Positions 1 to 8,641 are shown, counted from the stretch's first letter. The stretch is DNA of 42,231 nt from Myxococcales bacterium (GCA_013297655.1 JAAFHV010000049.1:1-42231); one strand, 5' to 3'. The notes: a model not told the origin generated them from the sequence alone. Numbers and translations are program-made.

Positions 1-2
1 GG

Positions 3-572
3 TGGGAGGCCTTCGGTCCCGAGCGCATCGTGACGCGCTCGTTCGCGAGCACACTCTACGAGCTCGATGGTGAGCCGGCCCTCGACCTCTACAAGCGGTA
101 CCTCGGACCGGAGGCCTCTCGCTTGCCCGCGAGCGCTCTGCTCTATCCCCTCTTGGTGAGCCGCGAAGGCGGTCACGAGGCCGCACTCGTTCGGACGATC
201 GTCGGCGTCAGCGACCTCGAGCGAACGATGAGCTTCGCCGGAGACATTCCTCAGGGCAGCGTCGTGCGGTTGATGCGCGGCAGTCTAATGCGCTTGGTCG
301 AAGGCGCCGAGCACGCCGCGCAGGCCGCGCTTCGCTCCGGTCCGTCGGCCGAGGAAGGAGGCCTCGCCCTCCTCGTGAGCTGCATCGGCCGCAAGCTGAT
401 GATGGGCCAACTGGTGACCGACGAGGTGGAGGCGGTGGCCGGCGTGCTCGGCGCCCGGTTCCACTCCGTGGGCTTCTACTCCTACGGGGAGCTCTCACCT
501 CATCCCCTCACCGGTGTCTCCGAGCTTCATAACCAAACGATGACGATCATGACGATTGGCGAAAAACCATGA
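3..572 (+). CDS. FIST-domain signal-sensing protein (5' truncated by window edge)
   Basis: The reading frame is open from the first bases, and the residues before the first ATG (GWEAFGPERIVT) already look like FIST-family sequence, so the gene starts outside the window and only the C-terminal part is seen. Recognisable pieces are the stretch ELDGEPALDLYKRYLG, typical of the end of the FIST N domain, and a C-terminal FIST_C part with SCIGRKLMMG and GFYSYGEL. FIST proteins are cytoplasmic sensor modules thought to bind small ligands such as amino acids, and are often encoded next to kinases or cyclic-di-GMP enzymes. The stop codon overlaps the start of the hybrid kinase by 4 bp (ATGA), so the two are probably translationally coupled and act in one pathway. 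Family confident; ligand unknown. Confidence 0.88.
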   Translation, partial: WEAFGPERIVTRSFASTLYELDGEPALDLYKRYLGPEASRLPASALLYPLLVSREGGHEAALVRTIVGVSDLERTMSFAGDIPQGSVVRLMRGSLMRLVEGAEHAAQAALRSGPSAEEGGLALLVSCIGRKLMMGQLVTDEVEAVAGVLGARFHSVGFYSYGELSPHPLTGVSELHNQTMTIMTIGEKP

Positions 573-3061
573 GACACCGCCTCCTTCAGCGTCAGCTCGA
601 GAGAGCCACTCGCGACGGTACGGTAGACGTCGACCGGCTCGCTGCGCTAGTGAGCGAGGCCTACGTCGAGGCCGACGCTGAGCGCGCGCGGACGGACATC
701 TCCTCCCGTGTCATGTCGGAAGAGCTCATGAAGCTGCACGAGATGTCGACCGCGGAGGCGAGCTCCCGTGTGCGCGCCATCCTCGACGCGGTGGGGGAGG
801 GGGTCGTCATCGTCGCGCGGGACGGCACGATCGAGGCCATCAATCGGGCGGCGGAGGCGCTCTTCGCGATCGCGGCCGACGACGCGCGGGGAACGGCGGC
901 CTCGGCCCTCGGGCTCGATGCGAACGGTGAGCTCGGCACGGCGCTTGCGACCGCGGTCCGAAAGGACGGCTCCACGTTTGCCGCCGAGCTCACGAGAAGC
1001 GAGGTTTACCTCGATCGTCGGACCGTGCGCGTCATCATTCTGCGCGACGTCTCGGAGCGAAACGAGCAGCGGTCGCGCTTGGAGGAGGCGATCTCGAAGG
1101 CGGAGGCCGCGAGCCGGGCGAAGTCGGACTTTCTCGCGACGATGAGCCACGAGATTCGGACCCCGATGAACGGCGTCATCGGCATGGTGGGACTGCTCCT
1201 CGACACCGCGCTCAACCCCACCCAGCAAGCGTACGCGACGACGATCCGCGACTCGGCCGATGCACTTCTCGTCCTCATCAACGACATCCTGGACTTCTCG
1301 AAGATCGAAGCGCGCACGGTAGAGCTCGAGGTGCTGGACTTTGCCCTCGTTCCGCTCGTCGAGAGTGTCATCGAGCTCCTCGCTCCGCGCGCCCACGCGA
1401 AGGGAATCGAGATCGCGGCCTTCGTCGCGAAAGACGTGCCGCGCCACATCCGCGGCGACGCCGGGCGCCTACGCCAGGTCCTGACGAACTTCGTAGGGAA
1501 CGGTATCAAGTTTACCGACCGCGGCGAGGTGAGCCTCGAAGTGAGCCTCGAAGTGGATTCGGAAGGGGCGCGACGTGTGCGGTTCGAGGTCGTCGACACC
1601 GGCCCTGGCATCTCCGACGCCGACAAGGCGAAGCTGTTTCAGGAGTTCGTCCAGGTCGACTCCTCGAGCACGCGAAAGCATGGTGGTACGGGCCTCGGTC
1701 TCGCCATTTCGAGGCGAATCATCGAGGCGATGAACGGTGAAGTGGGGATTCGCGACAGTGACGGTGGAGGCAGTACCTTTTTCGCCGTCATGCCATTCGA
1801 GGAGTCGACCGTCGTCTCCGATCCCCCGAAGCTCGGCCTCGAGCGCCGTGTGCTCGTCATCGACGACAACGCGACCAACCGTCGAATCTTCGAGCGTCAG
1901 CTCGGGAACATGGGCTTTCGTGTCGAGGCCGTCGAGTCGGGCGATATGGCGCTCGCGGCGATCGTGAAGGCAGCCTTCGGGAACGACCCCTTCCACGTCG
2001 CGGTCGTCGACCACCAAATGCCGGGCATGAGCGGCGACGTCTTCGCCCGGACGTTGAAGGCCATCCCGACGTTCGCCCAGATCCCGCTCATCTTGGCTTC
2101 CTCGGGTGGCGCCGAGGCGGTGCGATCCTCCGATGCGGCGCCGTTCTTCTCCACCATCCTCACGAAGCCGGTGCGGCAGGCTGCGTTGCGGGAAGCCATC
2201 GCGACATGCATCGGCGAAGACGCCGTTCGCCCGGCGCCGGTCGCTCCCGTCGTGGTCGAGCGTGAAGGGCGGAAGCTTCGTGTGCTCGTCGTCGACGACA
2301 ACCATGTCAACACGCTGGTCGCTTCTGGATACCTGGAGCGAGCGGGGCACCGCGTCGATTGTGCGGCGAGTGGCCGCGAAGCCGTCGATGCGGTGACCAG
2401 CTTTCCCTACGATGTCGTCCTGATGGACGTCCACATGCCGGACTTGGACGGGCTCGCGGCGACCGCGCTCGTTCGATCGCTTCCGTCGAAGCGTGCGCGT
2501 ACGCCCATCATCGCGCTCACGGCGAGCGCGATGCGCGAGGACCGCGAGGCGTGTCTCGCGGCAGGAATGGACGATTTTCTCCCCAAGCCGTTCGAGCGCT
2601 CGGCGTTGCTCGCGATGGTCGAACGTTGGGGCGAGTCGGGGGCGCCTGACGCCAGCGCACCCGTCGTCGAGGAGGAGCTCCCCGCCACGGGGGACGCAGC
2701 GTTTTGGCGGATGGTCGACGATCTCTGCGAAGTCGGCGCTCACGACGTTTATGCCAAGTTCGCGGTCGAGGCCCGCCGTGACGCTGCCGACCTCCGAGAT
2801 ACGGCCAAGATTGCTGACTACCCTCGGATCGCCTCGACGGCGCATCGACTGCGCGGGGCAGCGGGCACCTTGGCGCTGGGGGTGATCGCCGCGCTCGCGA
2901 CACGCCTCGAAGCGGCCGGGAAGGCACACACCGAAGAGGCACTCCAACTCGCCGCCGATCTTGCACATCATGCCGACGCGACCGCCGGGTTTCTGGAGGG
3001 CCCAGCGTTCGCGGCCGCCCTCGCCCGCTCGCGCGCGAAGGCGTTGCGGACCGGCAGTTAA
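569..3061 (+). CDS. Hybrid sensor histidine kinase, PAS-HisKA-HATPase-REC-REC-Hpt
   Basis: An 830-residue phosphorelay protein with no membrane segment, so cytoplasmic. In order: N-terminal helical region, PAS domain (about 64-170, ending LRDVSERNEQ), HisKA with the phospho-accepting His194 in the motif SHEIRTPMNGV, HATPase_c (about 270-410; N box NFVGNGIKFT, DTGPGIS, GGTGLGLAISRR), a first receiver with Asp481 (VVDHQMPG), a second receiver with Asp620 (LMDVHMPD), and a C-terminal Hpt domain with His759 (TAHRLRGAAG). All phosphotransfer residues are present, so a full His-Asp-Asp-His relay is possible. The start overlaps the FIST gene stop by 4 bp; the FIST protein is the likely input partner (inference). 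No cognate output regulator is adjacent, so the final Asp acceptor is elsewhere. Confidence 0.93.
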   Translation: MRHRLLQRQLERATRDGTVDVDRLAALVSEAYVEADAERARTDISSRVMSEELMKLHEMSTAEASSRVRAILDAVGEGVVIVARDGTIEAINRAAEALFAIAADDARGTAASALGLDANGELGTALATAVRKDGSTFAAELTRSEVYLDRRTVRVIILRDVSERNEQRSRLEEAISKAEAASRAKSDFLATMSHEIRTPMNGVIGMVGLLLDTALNPTQQAYATTIRDSADALLVLINDILDFSKIEARTVELEVLDFALVPLVESVIELLAPRAHAKGIEIAAFVAKDVPRHIRGDAGRLRQVLTNFVGNGIKFTDRGEVSLEVSLEVDSEGARRVRFEVVDTGPGISDADKAKLFQEFVQVDSSSTRKHGGTGLGLAISRRIIEAMNGEVGIRDSDGGGSTFFAVMPFEESTVVSDPPKLGLERRVLVIDDNATNRRIFERQLGNMGFRVEAVESGDMALAAIVKAAFGNDPFHVAVVDHQMPGMSGDVFARTLKAIPTFAQIPLILASSGGAEAVRSSDAAPFFSTILTKPVRQAALREAIATCIGEDAVRPAPVAPVVVEREGRKLRVLVVDDNHVNTLVASGYLERAGHRVDCAASGREAVDAVTSFPYDVVLMDVHMPDLDGLAATALVRSLPSKRARTPIIALTASAMREDREACLAAGMDDFLPKPFERSALLAMVERWGESGAPDASAPVVEEELPATGDAAFWRMVDDLCEVGAHDVYAKFAVEARRDAADLRDTAKIADYPRIASTAHRLRGAAGTLALGVIAALATRLEAAGKAHTEEALQLAADLAHHADATAGFLEGPAFAAALARSRAKALRTGS

Positions 3062-3113
3062 TGCGACGCCCGCGCGGATTGAGGAGGCCGCGTTGACAGG
3101 CTTTCCGCCATCA

Positions 3114-3133
3114 GCGAAGGTCCCCGCCTTCGC
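3114..3133. terminator. Short hairpin between convergent genes, possible terminator
   Basis: A perfect 7-bp stem (GCGAAGG / CCTTCGC) with a 6-nt loop lies 53 bp after the hybrid kinase stop codon, in the 378-bp gap before the convergent gene at 3440. No T-tract follows, so terminator function is weakly supported. I see no gene in the rest of 3062-3439. Confidence 0.3.
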
Positions 3134-3439
3134 GACGGCCGCAGCCGTTCGGAAAGCTCGACCGAGCGGATGTCGCACGGGCCCTCTATTTGGGGGGCGA
3201 GCGTCGCGCTCAACGCGTGCGAGCCCCTCACCAAGAGCGCGCGACGCGGCGCGCGATTACGCTTGATCACCGTCGCCCCGAAAGTCACCCTTGAGGGTCA
3301 TGCGCTCCTCGAAGGTTCTTGCGGCGGTGACGGCAGGCGTCCGCCGACGCCCACACGACCCCTTGGAAAAGGCGCCCGCACAAACAGGAAGAAGGCGCCG
3401 TATGAACCGCGCCTCCTTCTCCCCCGCCTTCCCCTCAGC

Positions 3440-4324
3440 TCACTTTTGCCCTTCCGGCTTCTTCTCTTCCGGCTTTCCCTCGTCGGGCTTCTTTTCGCCC
3501 TCGGGCTTCTTCTCTTCCGGCTTCTTCTCTTCCGGCTTGGGCTCGCCACCCTTGTCCGAAGGCTGCTTCGCCTTCTTGCTCACGATGCCGGCGGCGGTGC
3601 GGAGCGCCTCGAACTCATCCTTCACTTCGGCCTGCTTGCGGTACACGAAGTGAACGGTGTCGCGGAGCTCGTTGTAGAGACGCACGATCTCCACGTACGC
3701 ACGCGGGCGTAGACGGTCCCACTCTGCCGATTGAGTTTTGGAGGCACGGTACTGCGCGCGGACCTCGTCTGCGTCTGCGCGCGCTTGCGCCAAGTCCGTA
3801 TCACGGTAGTTTTTGGGATCTTTCGAGATGAGCTTCGCGTGCAGCACATAAAGCGCAGCGAGGCGGGTGAGATCCGACGCCAAGTCCAGGTAGCCGGTGC
3901 CGAGCTTGATGTCGGCGATCTCGTCCTCGACGGACTTGGTGCCTTCCATGATGTAGGACAAGCACTTGATCATGCGACCCTTGACCTGCGTCGCGCGGTC
4001 GAAGACCACCGCGTCGACCTTCACGGTCTGCGTGGTCGCCTCTTCCGTCGCCGCACGATCTTCGATGTACTGCGCGGCGAGGCAAGCCGTCTCGAGATTA
4101 GCGATGAGGTCGACCTCGATGAACTCGGGGGCGAGCTTCGCGATCTTTTCGGCGATTCCGTCTTCGTTCGCCCGATCGACGAGAACCAACCCCGCCATCG
4201 CGGCCTGCGCCAAGTCGATGTTCAGGCCGGCGATCTTCGCCTCCGGAACGGCAGCGAGGGTATCGCGGATATCGTTGTACGCCTTCTCGTTCGTGGTCGC
4301 GTCGTCTCGCTTCTTCGCCGCCAT
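3440..4324 (-). CDS. Unknown helical protein with Pro/Lys/Glu-repeat tail
   Basis: About 294 residues if started at the ATG giving MAAKKRDD (a GGGGG stretch lies a few bases upstream); an in-frame ATG at 4393 would add 23 residues that look less protein-like. I do not recognise the family. Most of the protein is predicted by eye to be helical, with regularly spaced Ala/Leu and charged residues and no signal peptide or membrane segment. The last about 45 residues are a low-complexity tail built from EKKPEE/EKKPEG units, visible in the DNA as near-repeats at about 3446-3545. Such tails are usually disordered and may mediate surface or partner contacts. It converges with the hybrid kinase and stands alone. 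Real gene very likely; function unknown. Confidence 0.75.
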   Translation of the reverse strand: MAAKKRDDATTNEKAYNDIRDTLAAVPEAKIAGLNIDLAQAAMAGLVLVDRANEDGIAEKIAKLAPEFIEVDLIANLETACLAAQYIEDRAATEEATTQTVKVDAVVFDRATQVKGRMIKCLSYIMEGTKSVEDEIADIKLGTGYLDLASDLTRLAALYVLHAKLISKDPKNYRDTDLAQARADADEVRAQYRASKTQSAEWDRLRPRAYVEIVRLYNELRDTVHFVYRKQAEVKDEFEALRTAAGIVSKKAKQPSDKGGEPKPEEKKPEEKKPEGEKKPDEGKPEEKKPEGQK

Positions 4325-4419
4325 TTGCCCCCGTACTTTCGTGTCGCGCTCGCCTGAGAAATAGCCATAAACGGAGCTTCGTTCGACCGTCAATCGGAAA
4401 ATAGCGCCGCGGACCGACG

Positions 4420-4443
4420 TTAGCCGATCGGTTAGCCGATCGG
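4420..4443. repeat. 12-bp tandem repeat, two copies
   Basis: The unit TTAGCCGATCGG occurs twice in direct tandem just after the end of the decayed gene; each copy contains the palindrome CCGATCGG. Too short to assign a function; it could be a protein-binding site or replication slippage. Confidence 0.5.
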
Positions 4444-5132
4444 CTCGACCTTCATCGCCGCGATGGCAGCGGCCGTGGCGTCGCCCAAGACGTCCTGTTG
4501 CAGGCGCTTGGCATCATCGAAGAACGAAGATGCCACTTTCCGATCGAACCGACGTTTGCCGACGAGCGCAAAGGCCTAGTCCGCCTCGTCGACACCTTCG
4601 GCGTACGCCAGACGGTCACCCTCTTCTGCGTGCCCGCCGAGCCGAGCGCAGAAGTACTGCATCGGCAGGCTCCGTTTTCCGCGCCTGATGATTCCCGGTC
4701 ACGACGACTTGAAGCGCGCCGAGCTCCTGTTCGCTGAAGGTCGAATGCTCGTCCTCGACGCACGCGTCGAGCGCCGAGAGCTGCACACGAGCCGCGCGCT
4801 CCGTCGACAGAAGGAGGTCGGGGCCGCACTTTCGTGCAAAGCCCGAGAGCTCAGCGTCGACCGAACGCTCGAGCATCGTGTAGACGGCGAGCGGGGCGTG
4901 CGCCACCGACTTGATCACGTGGAACACGTGCGGCGTGAACGTTACTTCGTGCCGGTCGCCCCGGTAGATAACGAGGCTATCCGCGAGGGCCACCATCACG
5001 GGGCCCGCGCTCACGCACCTTCGTGGCGCTGTCGTAGGCGCGGTGAAACCCGGCGTTGATTTTGTCGAGCTGCTCCCCCGCGTGGGGAAACGGCGCAGCC
5101 GGCAACGTTGACTCGGCAGACGACGTGTTCAT
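4432..5132 (-). pseudogene. Decayed gene of unknown family (two frameshifts, one stop)
   Basis: Protein-like sequence runs on the minus strand but changes frame twice. It begins at ATG 5132 (MNTSSAEST...INAGFHRAYDSATKV), continues in another frame from about 5010 (MVALADSLVIYRGDRHEV ... STFSEQELGALQVVVTG), then in a third frame from about 4690 (SLPMQYFCARLGGHAEEGD), which carries a TAG at 4576-4578 before continuing AFALVGKRRFDRK to the TAA at 4432-4434. Three separate lesions in 700 bp argue for a true pseudogene over a single sequencing error. The intact product would have been about 230 residues. I do not recognise the family. No functional partner is adjacent. Confidence 0.65.
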
Positions 5133-5301
5133 CAATCGGCGCTCCCACTCACCCGAGCGTGGCTCATCCGTGGCCGCGTCTCCGCCTAGGGCAAACGATG
5201 TGCCAGCCGGGCCTCGACGGGCCGCACGTCGCAAAGCTCACGGCTCGAAGGATGGATGCGTGCTGCCCTCGAGGCCGTGACTCGGAGTGCCAGCGACCCG
5301 A

Positions 5302-5550
5302 TTTCGCTTAGTTGGCTCATGTCGGCATGGGCTAACTAATTGAAGCCCGGTCTTTGGAAGAGCGTTCGATGCCCGAGAGCCTGGGGGGGGCGCCGTTTCG
5401 GGCATCACGCGATGGGCGCAGGCGAGGGTGTTCGCTTACTTAGCCCATGCCGCGATGGGCGCCCGATCCGGGTTTCGCTTACTTAGCTCATGCCGCGATG
5501 GGCGGGGAGGCGCCTCGAGCCGTCTCGAGCCCATCGTTCGATGGGCCGAA
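5302..5550. repeat. Array of six phased hairpin units, period about 43 bp
   Basis: Six palindromic cores are evenly spaced, with centres at about 5323.5, 5365.5, 5408.5, 5450.5, 5494.5 and 5537.5 (steps of 42-44 bp). Two units (5431-5461 and 5474-5504) are 31 bp and differ at one base; they contain TTCGCTTACTTAG followed by CCCAT-loop-ATGGG. Unit 1 (5308-5339) is a 13-bp imperfect stem, TTAGTTGGCTCAT against ATGGGCTAACTAA, with loop GTCGGC. The last unit (5529-5546) is a perfect 8-bp stem GCCCATCG/CGATGGGC with a TT loop. Units 2 and 3 are degenerate. The array lies in a gene-free stretch between the decayed gene and the kinase at 5923. It could be a decaying tandem element, structured RNA, or a multi-site binding region. 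Confidence 0.6.
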
Positions 5551-5922
5551 GCGGGCGCGTCGGGGCGCTCAGTCACGGCCTTCACCGGATCAGCTCGATT
5601 TGCTCGACCCACAGCAGGTCCCCATTGAAGACGCGTGGGCGGACACAAGCTCGGACGATCGCACCCAGAGGCGTAAGGAACGCCGAGGCTCCACGAGCGC
5701 GGCCGGTGCTTCCGAGGGCCAATCGGCGCGCTCCTCGAGCACCGCGCGACGGTCGCGATGCTCAGCGTCCGCCGCGGGAGGCAGGTTCGGAGCTTTCGCC
5801 CGTCTACCCTCCGGGGCGCTTGACGCACGTTCCCGCTGTCACTCGAACGGCGCGGGCGAGCGCCAAGGGGGTGACGGCGTCAGCGCATGAACGCTGTCGC
5901 CATGGAATTGGCTTCGCGACTG
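5551..5922. other. Gene-poor stretch, possible minus-strand gene remnant
   Basis: No convincing complete gene. On the minus strand one frame ends at a TGA near 5587 and reads FLTPLGAIVRACVRPRVFNG then DLLWVEQIELIR, which looks like the C-terminus of a real protein. Upstream the frame dissolves into Arg/Gly-rich sequence with no plausible start. It may be a remnant of a gene decayed together with the one at 4432-5132, or chance. Confidence 0.25.
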
Positions 5923-7854
5923 TCAGCGCGGTGTCGGTTGGGGGCTGGTGACGCTCTCGGACGCCGCGCCCTCGTCGGAGTCGAGGAGGGCACGAACCTC
6001 CTCCGCGAGCACCGTCGCGATGAAAGGCTTGTGAACGAGGCGCACCCTCGGGCTCCTGAGGAGCTCCATGACGGAGGGGGTATCGGGCGCATGGCCCGTG
6101 ATGAAAAGCGCCTTCAAATCCGGCCGAAGCTCGCGCATTCGCTGGAGGGCGGCCGGTCCGTCGAGCTTCGGCATCACGACGTCCAAGACGACGAGGTCGA
6201 AGGCACCCTCGTGATCGATGAACGCGCGCACTCCCTCTTCTCCGTCGGCGGCGCTGACCACGCGATAACCGCACCGACGAAGCGTTCGCTCCGTGAGCAT
6301 ACGGACGGTAGGTTCGTCGTCCACGAGCAGAATTCGTTCGGTTCCGAGCGCGACGGCCTTCGTTCTTTGGGAGGAAGAGAGGCGGCGCTCGGAGAGCGGA
6401 AAGAGGGCGCGGATCGACGTGCCCTTCCCTTCCGTCGAGGTCGCGATGACGAAGCCGTGGTGGCGCTCGACCACCCCGTGGACGACCGCGAGCCCGAGGC
6501 CGGTACCGGTGACTTTGGTCGTGAAAAAAGGCTCGAACACGCGCGCGAGAGTGGACTCGTCCATGCCCGCTCCGTCGTCCGTGACGCTCACCTCGGCGTA
6601 GCGCCCGGGCTCCGCGCCCGCGTGGCTCGCGGCCTGCAATGCGTCGACGAAGGTACTCCCCGTTCGGACGACCACGCGCCCGCTTCCCTCGATCGCCTGG
6701 CCGGCGTTGAAGACCAGGTTCGAGACGACCTGCCCGATTTCGGTGCGGTCGCCGACGATCGTCAAGGGTGACGTGGCGTGCTCCACCCTAACGTCAATCC
6801 GCGACCCGAAGACCTTGGATAGCAGCGACCGGTGCTCGTCGACGATGGAAACGAGGTCGACGGGGACGGGTTGCGTGACCAACCGCTTCGAGAACAAGGT
6901 CAGCTTCTTCGTCAGGTGGTTCGCCCGACCCGCCGCGTCAAGGACGAGGCCGAGATCTTCGTAAGCTTCCGCGGCGAGATCGAGATCCTCGCGCGCCGTC
7001 TCCGTGCACGCGGTGATGACGGACAGCAGATTGTTGAAGTCGTGCGCCACGCCGCCGGCGAAGACCCCCATCGCTTCCATCTTCTGCGCGTGACGGAGCT
7101 GCTCCTCGAGCAACTCGCGTTCGGTTGTGTCGTGAACCACGACCTGACGGGCTACCGCGCCCGCGAACGCGACCGGGTAGTCCACGATCTCGACGGCGAG
7201 CCGGGCTCCATCGCTCCTCGTCTGTCGACTCGTTCGGCGCCGTTCGTGGCGAGGATTCTCGCGGAACGCGCGCGCCTCTGCCTCTCGCGTCGCCGCGGGG
7301 AAGAGGTCGAGCCACGCCATCGTGCGGAGCGCGGCTTCGTCGAGCGCATAGAGGCGAACGGCGGCAGGATTCACCGCGAGGATGGCGAGCGAGGCTACGT
7401 CGACGACGAGGACGGCGACGGGATTCGACCGAAAAAGAGCGAGATAGCGTGCTTCGGAGGCTTCGAGCTCGGCCTCGGCCCTTCGCACCGGCGTGGTCTC
7501 CGTGCGCACGAGGACGAAGAGCCACCGCCCATCGGGCTGGCGGATCGGGACACACTTCTCGATGAACCAACGCACCGAGCCGTCGAGGGCTTCGACCCGA
7601 AGCGCGTCGTTGACGATCGGCTCTCCCGACCCCGCGGCGAGGCGAATCATCTCTCGAATTTGCTGCGCTCGCGAAGGGGAAAGGAAGGCCTCGAGTGGCT
7701 TGCCCTCGACGTCCTCGCCCTCGGCCCCGCGCACGCTGCGATTCAGATGTAGCGCGAGCCCCGACTCGTCCAGGAGGCCGATGAAGTCGCTCGTGTGTGC
7801 CGCGAGCGCCATCCAGAGCGCTCCGGCATCGAGTGGTTTGGTCTTTGCAATCAT
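5923..7854 (-). CDS. Hybrid sensor histidine kinase, PAS-PAS-HisKA-HATPase-REC
   Basis: About 643 residues from the ATG giving MIAKTKPLDAG. The frame stays open to 8001, but that extension would overlap the divergent gene at 7970, so I reject it. No membrane segment: a cytoplasmic sensor. Two PAS domains (about 10-130 and 135-250) are followed by a HisKA of the GGVAHDFNNLL type with His271, an HATPase_c domain (VTDDGAGMDE, TGTGLGLAVVHGV), and a C-terminal receiver with Asp558 in VLDVVMPKLDG. Kinases of this shape often use their receiver for self-regulation, not for onward relay. It is divergent from the YrdC-like gene, with a 115-bp gap containing two hairpins, so the two may share a control region. 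Signal unknown. Confidence 0.92.
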   Translation of the reverse strand: MIAKTKPLDAGALWMALAAHTSDFIGLLDESGLALHLNRSVRGAEGEDVEGKPLEAFLSPSRAQQIREMIRLAAGSGEPIVNDALRVEALDGSVRWFIEKCVPIRQPDGRWLFVLVRTETTPVRRAEAELEASEARYLALFRSNPVAVLVVDVASLAILAVNPAAVRLYALDEAALRTMAWLDLFPAATREAEARAFRENPRHERRRTSRQTRSDGARLAVEIVDYPVAFAGAVARQVVVHDTTERELLEEQLRHAQKMEAMGVFAGGVAHDFNNLLSVITACTETAREDLDLAAEAYEDLGLVLDAAGRANHLTKKLTLFSKRLVTQPVPVDLVSIVDEHRSLLSKVFGSRIDVRVEHATSPLTIVGDRTEIGQVVSNLVFNAGQAIEGSGRVVVRTGSTFVDALQAASHAGAEPGRYAEVSVTDDGAGMDESTLARVFEPFFTTKVTGTGLGLAVVHGVVERHHGFVIATSTEGKGTSIRALFPLSERRLSSSQRTKAVALGTERILLVDDEPTVRMLTERTLRRCGYRVVSAADGEEGVRAFIDHEGAFDLVVLDVVMPKLDGPAALQRMRELRPDLKALFITGHAPDTPSVMELLRSPRVRLVHKPFIATVLAEEVRALLDSDEGAASESVTSPQPTPR

Positions 7855-7882
7855 GGGCGCAACGCACACGAGCTTAGCGCAT

Positions 7883-7900
7883 CGCGACCAGTCGGTCGCG
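7883..7900. promoter_or_regulatory. Inverted repeat in divergent intergenic region
   Basis: A perfect 7-bp inverted repeat, CGCGACC-AGTC-GGTCGCG, sits 29 bp upstream of the kinase start and 70 bp upstream of the YrdC-like gene. Its position suits an operator for either gene, but no regulator can be named. Confidence 0.4.
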
Positions 7901-7933
7901 GGCATCGGGCTCGACGCGTCACTTCTTTGACTC

Positions 7934-7952
7934 GCCCAGGACCACCCTGGGC
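7934..7952 (+). promoter_or_regulatory. 5'-leader hairpin directly before the ribosome binding site
   Basis: GCCCAGG-ACCAC-CCTGGGC forms a perfect 7-bp stem that ends one base before the AGCAGGAG ribosome-binding sequence (7953-7960) of the YrdC-like gene. A hairpin so close to the ribosome site could limit or protect translation initiation. It could equally be an operator. Confidence 0.4.
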
Positions 7953-7969
7953 AGCAGGAGCTATTTGCC

Positions 7970-8641
7970 ATGAATCCGAATTCTGTCGTGGACTCGAACA
8001 CTCTCTATCAGGTCATCCGTGATGGCGGGCTGGTGCTGGCGCGCACGAACACCGGTTACGGGCTCGTCGGTATGACGAGCGACGCGGTTCGCCGCATTTA
8101 CGAGCTCAAGGGCCGACCGACGCACAAGCCGTGTGTGACCGTAGGCACGATGGCCATCCTCGCCGACGTCGCCGTGGGTATCGACCGCCCGACCCGAGTG
8201 TGGCTCGAGGGCGCCGTCACGAAGTGGCCTGTTGCGATTGTCGCGAGGACGAACGCGCGATCGAGCCTCGTCCGTAACTGGGAACCTTTCGTCGCCTCTC
8301 AGTGCACGAAGGGCGGGACGATCGCGACGTTCTTCGGCGTCGGCGAGCGCATCGCCTCTGCGGCGCGGCTCGCCCACGCAGAGGGCCGATTGGTCGTCGG
8401 CTCGAGCGCGAACCTCGCGGGGACCGGAAACCACTACACCCTCGACGCCGTACCCGATGCGATTCGTAAGGCGGTCGACCTCGAGATCGACGATGGGGTC
8501 GCGCCGTTCGCCAGCGCGGAGAGACTCGCCTCGACGATCCTCGATTTGACGACGGGTTCGTTTCAGCGCCGCGGCGCATGCTTCGCGGAAATCGAAGCTT
8601 CGTGGCGCGGTGTCGCCTTCGACCATCGCCTTGCTGCCTGA
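7970..8641 (+). CDS. Sua5/YciO/YrdC-family protein (paralogue 1)
   Basis: A 223-residue single-domain protein. Family signatures are visible: TNTGYGLVG where the nucleotide-binding TDTVYGL motif lies, KGRPTHKP matching the conserved KxRP..KP stretch, and SSANLAG matching the SxN motif. YrdC/Sua5 enzymes make threonylcarbamoyl-AMP from Thr, bicarbonate and ATP for the tRNA t6A modification. The sequence is divergent elsewhere (for example ARTNTGYGL has lost the usual Pro-Thr-Asp), and it sits beside a sensor kinase with no tRNA-modification genes nearby, so it may be an accessory paralogue with another carbamoylation or nucleotide-binding role (inference). A good ribosome site precedes the ATG. 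A second, more degenerate paralogue lies at 31249-31947. Confidence 0.8.
   Translation: MNPNSVVDSNTLYQVIRDGGLVLARTNTGYGLVGMTSDAVRRIYELKGRPTHKPCVTVGTMAILADVAVGIDRPTRVWLEGAVTKWPVAIVARTNARSSLVRNWEPFVASQCTKGGTIATFFGVGERIASAARLAHAEGRLVVGSSANLAGTGNHYTLDAVPDAIRKAVDLEIDDGVAPFASAERLASTILDLTTGSFQRRGACFAEIEASWRGVAFDHRLAA

Noticed and set aside
1469-3178. 569-residue minus-strand ORF opposite the hybrid kinase
   Set aside because: Arg/Asp/His-rich shadow of a high-GC gene whose own protein has all kinase domains; no family features.
3446-3545. Tandem repeat near CTTCTTCTCTTCCGG
   Set aside because: It is the coding sequence of the EKKPEE tail of the gene at 3440-4324, not an independent element.
5302-5550. 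CRISPR array or integron attC sites
   Set aside because: Repeats of about 31 bp are separated by only about 12 bp and mostly degenerate, with no cas gene; the ends do not match GTTRRRY/RYYYAAC core sites.
7855-8001. N-terminal extension of the kinase at 5923
   Set aside because: Would overlap the divergent YrdC-like gene and its leader hairpins; the added residues do not resemble a domain.
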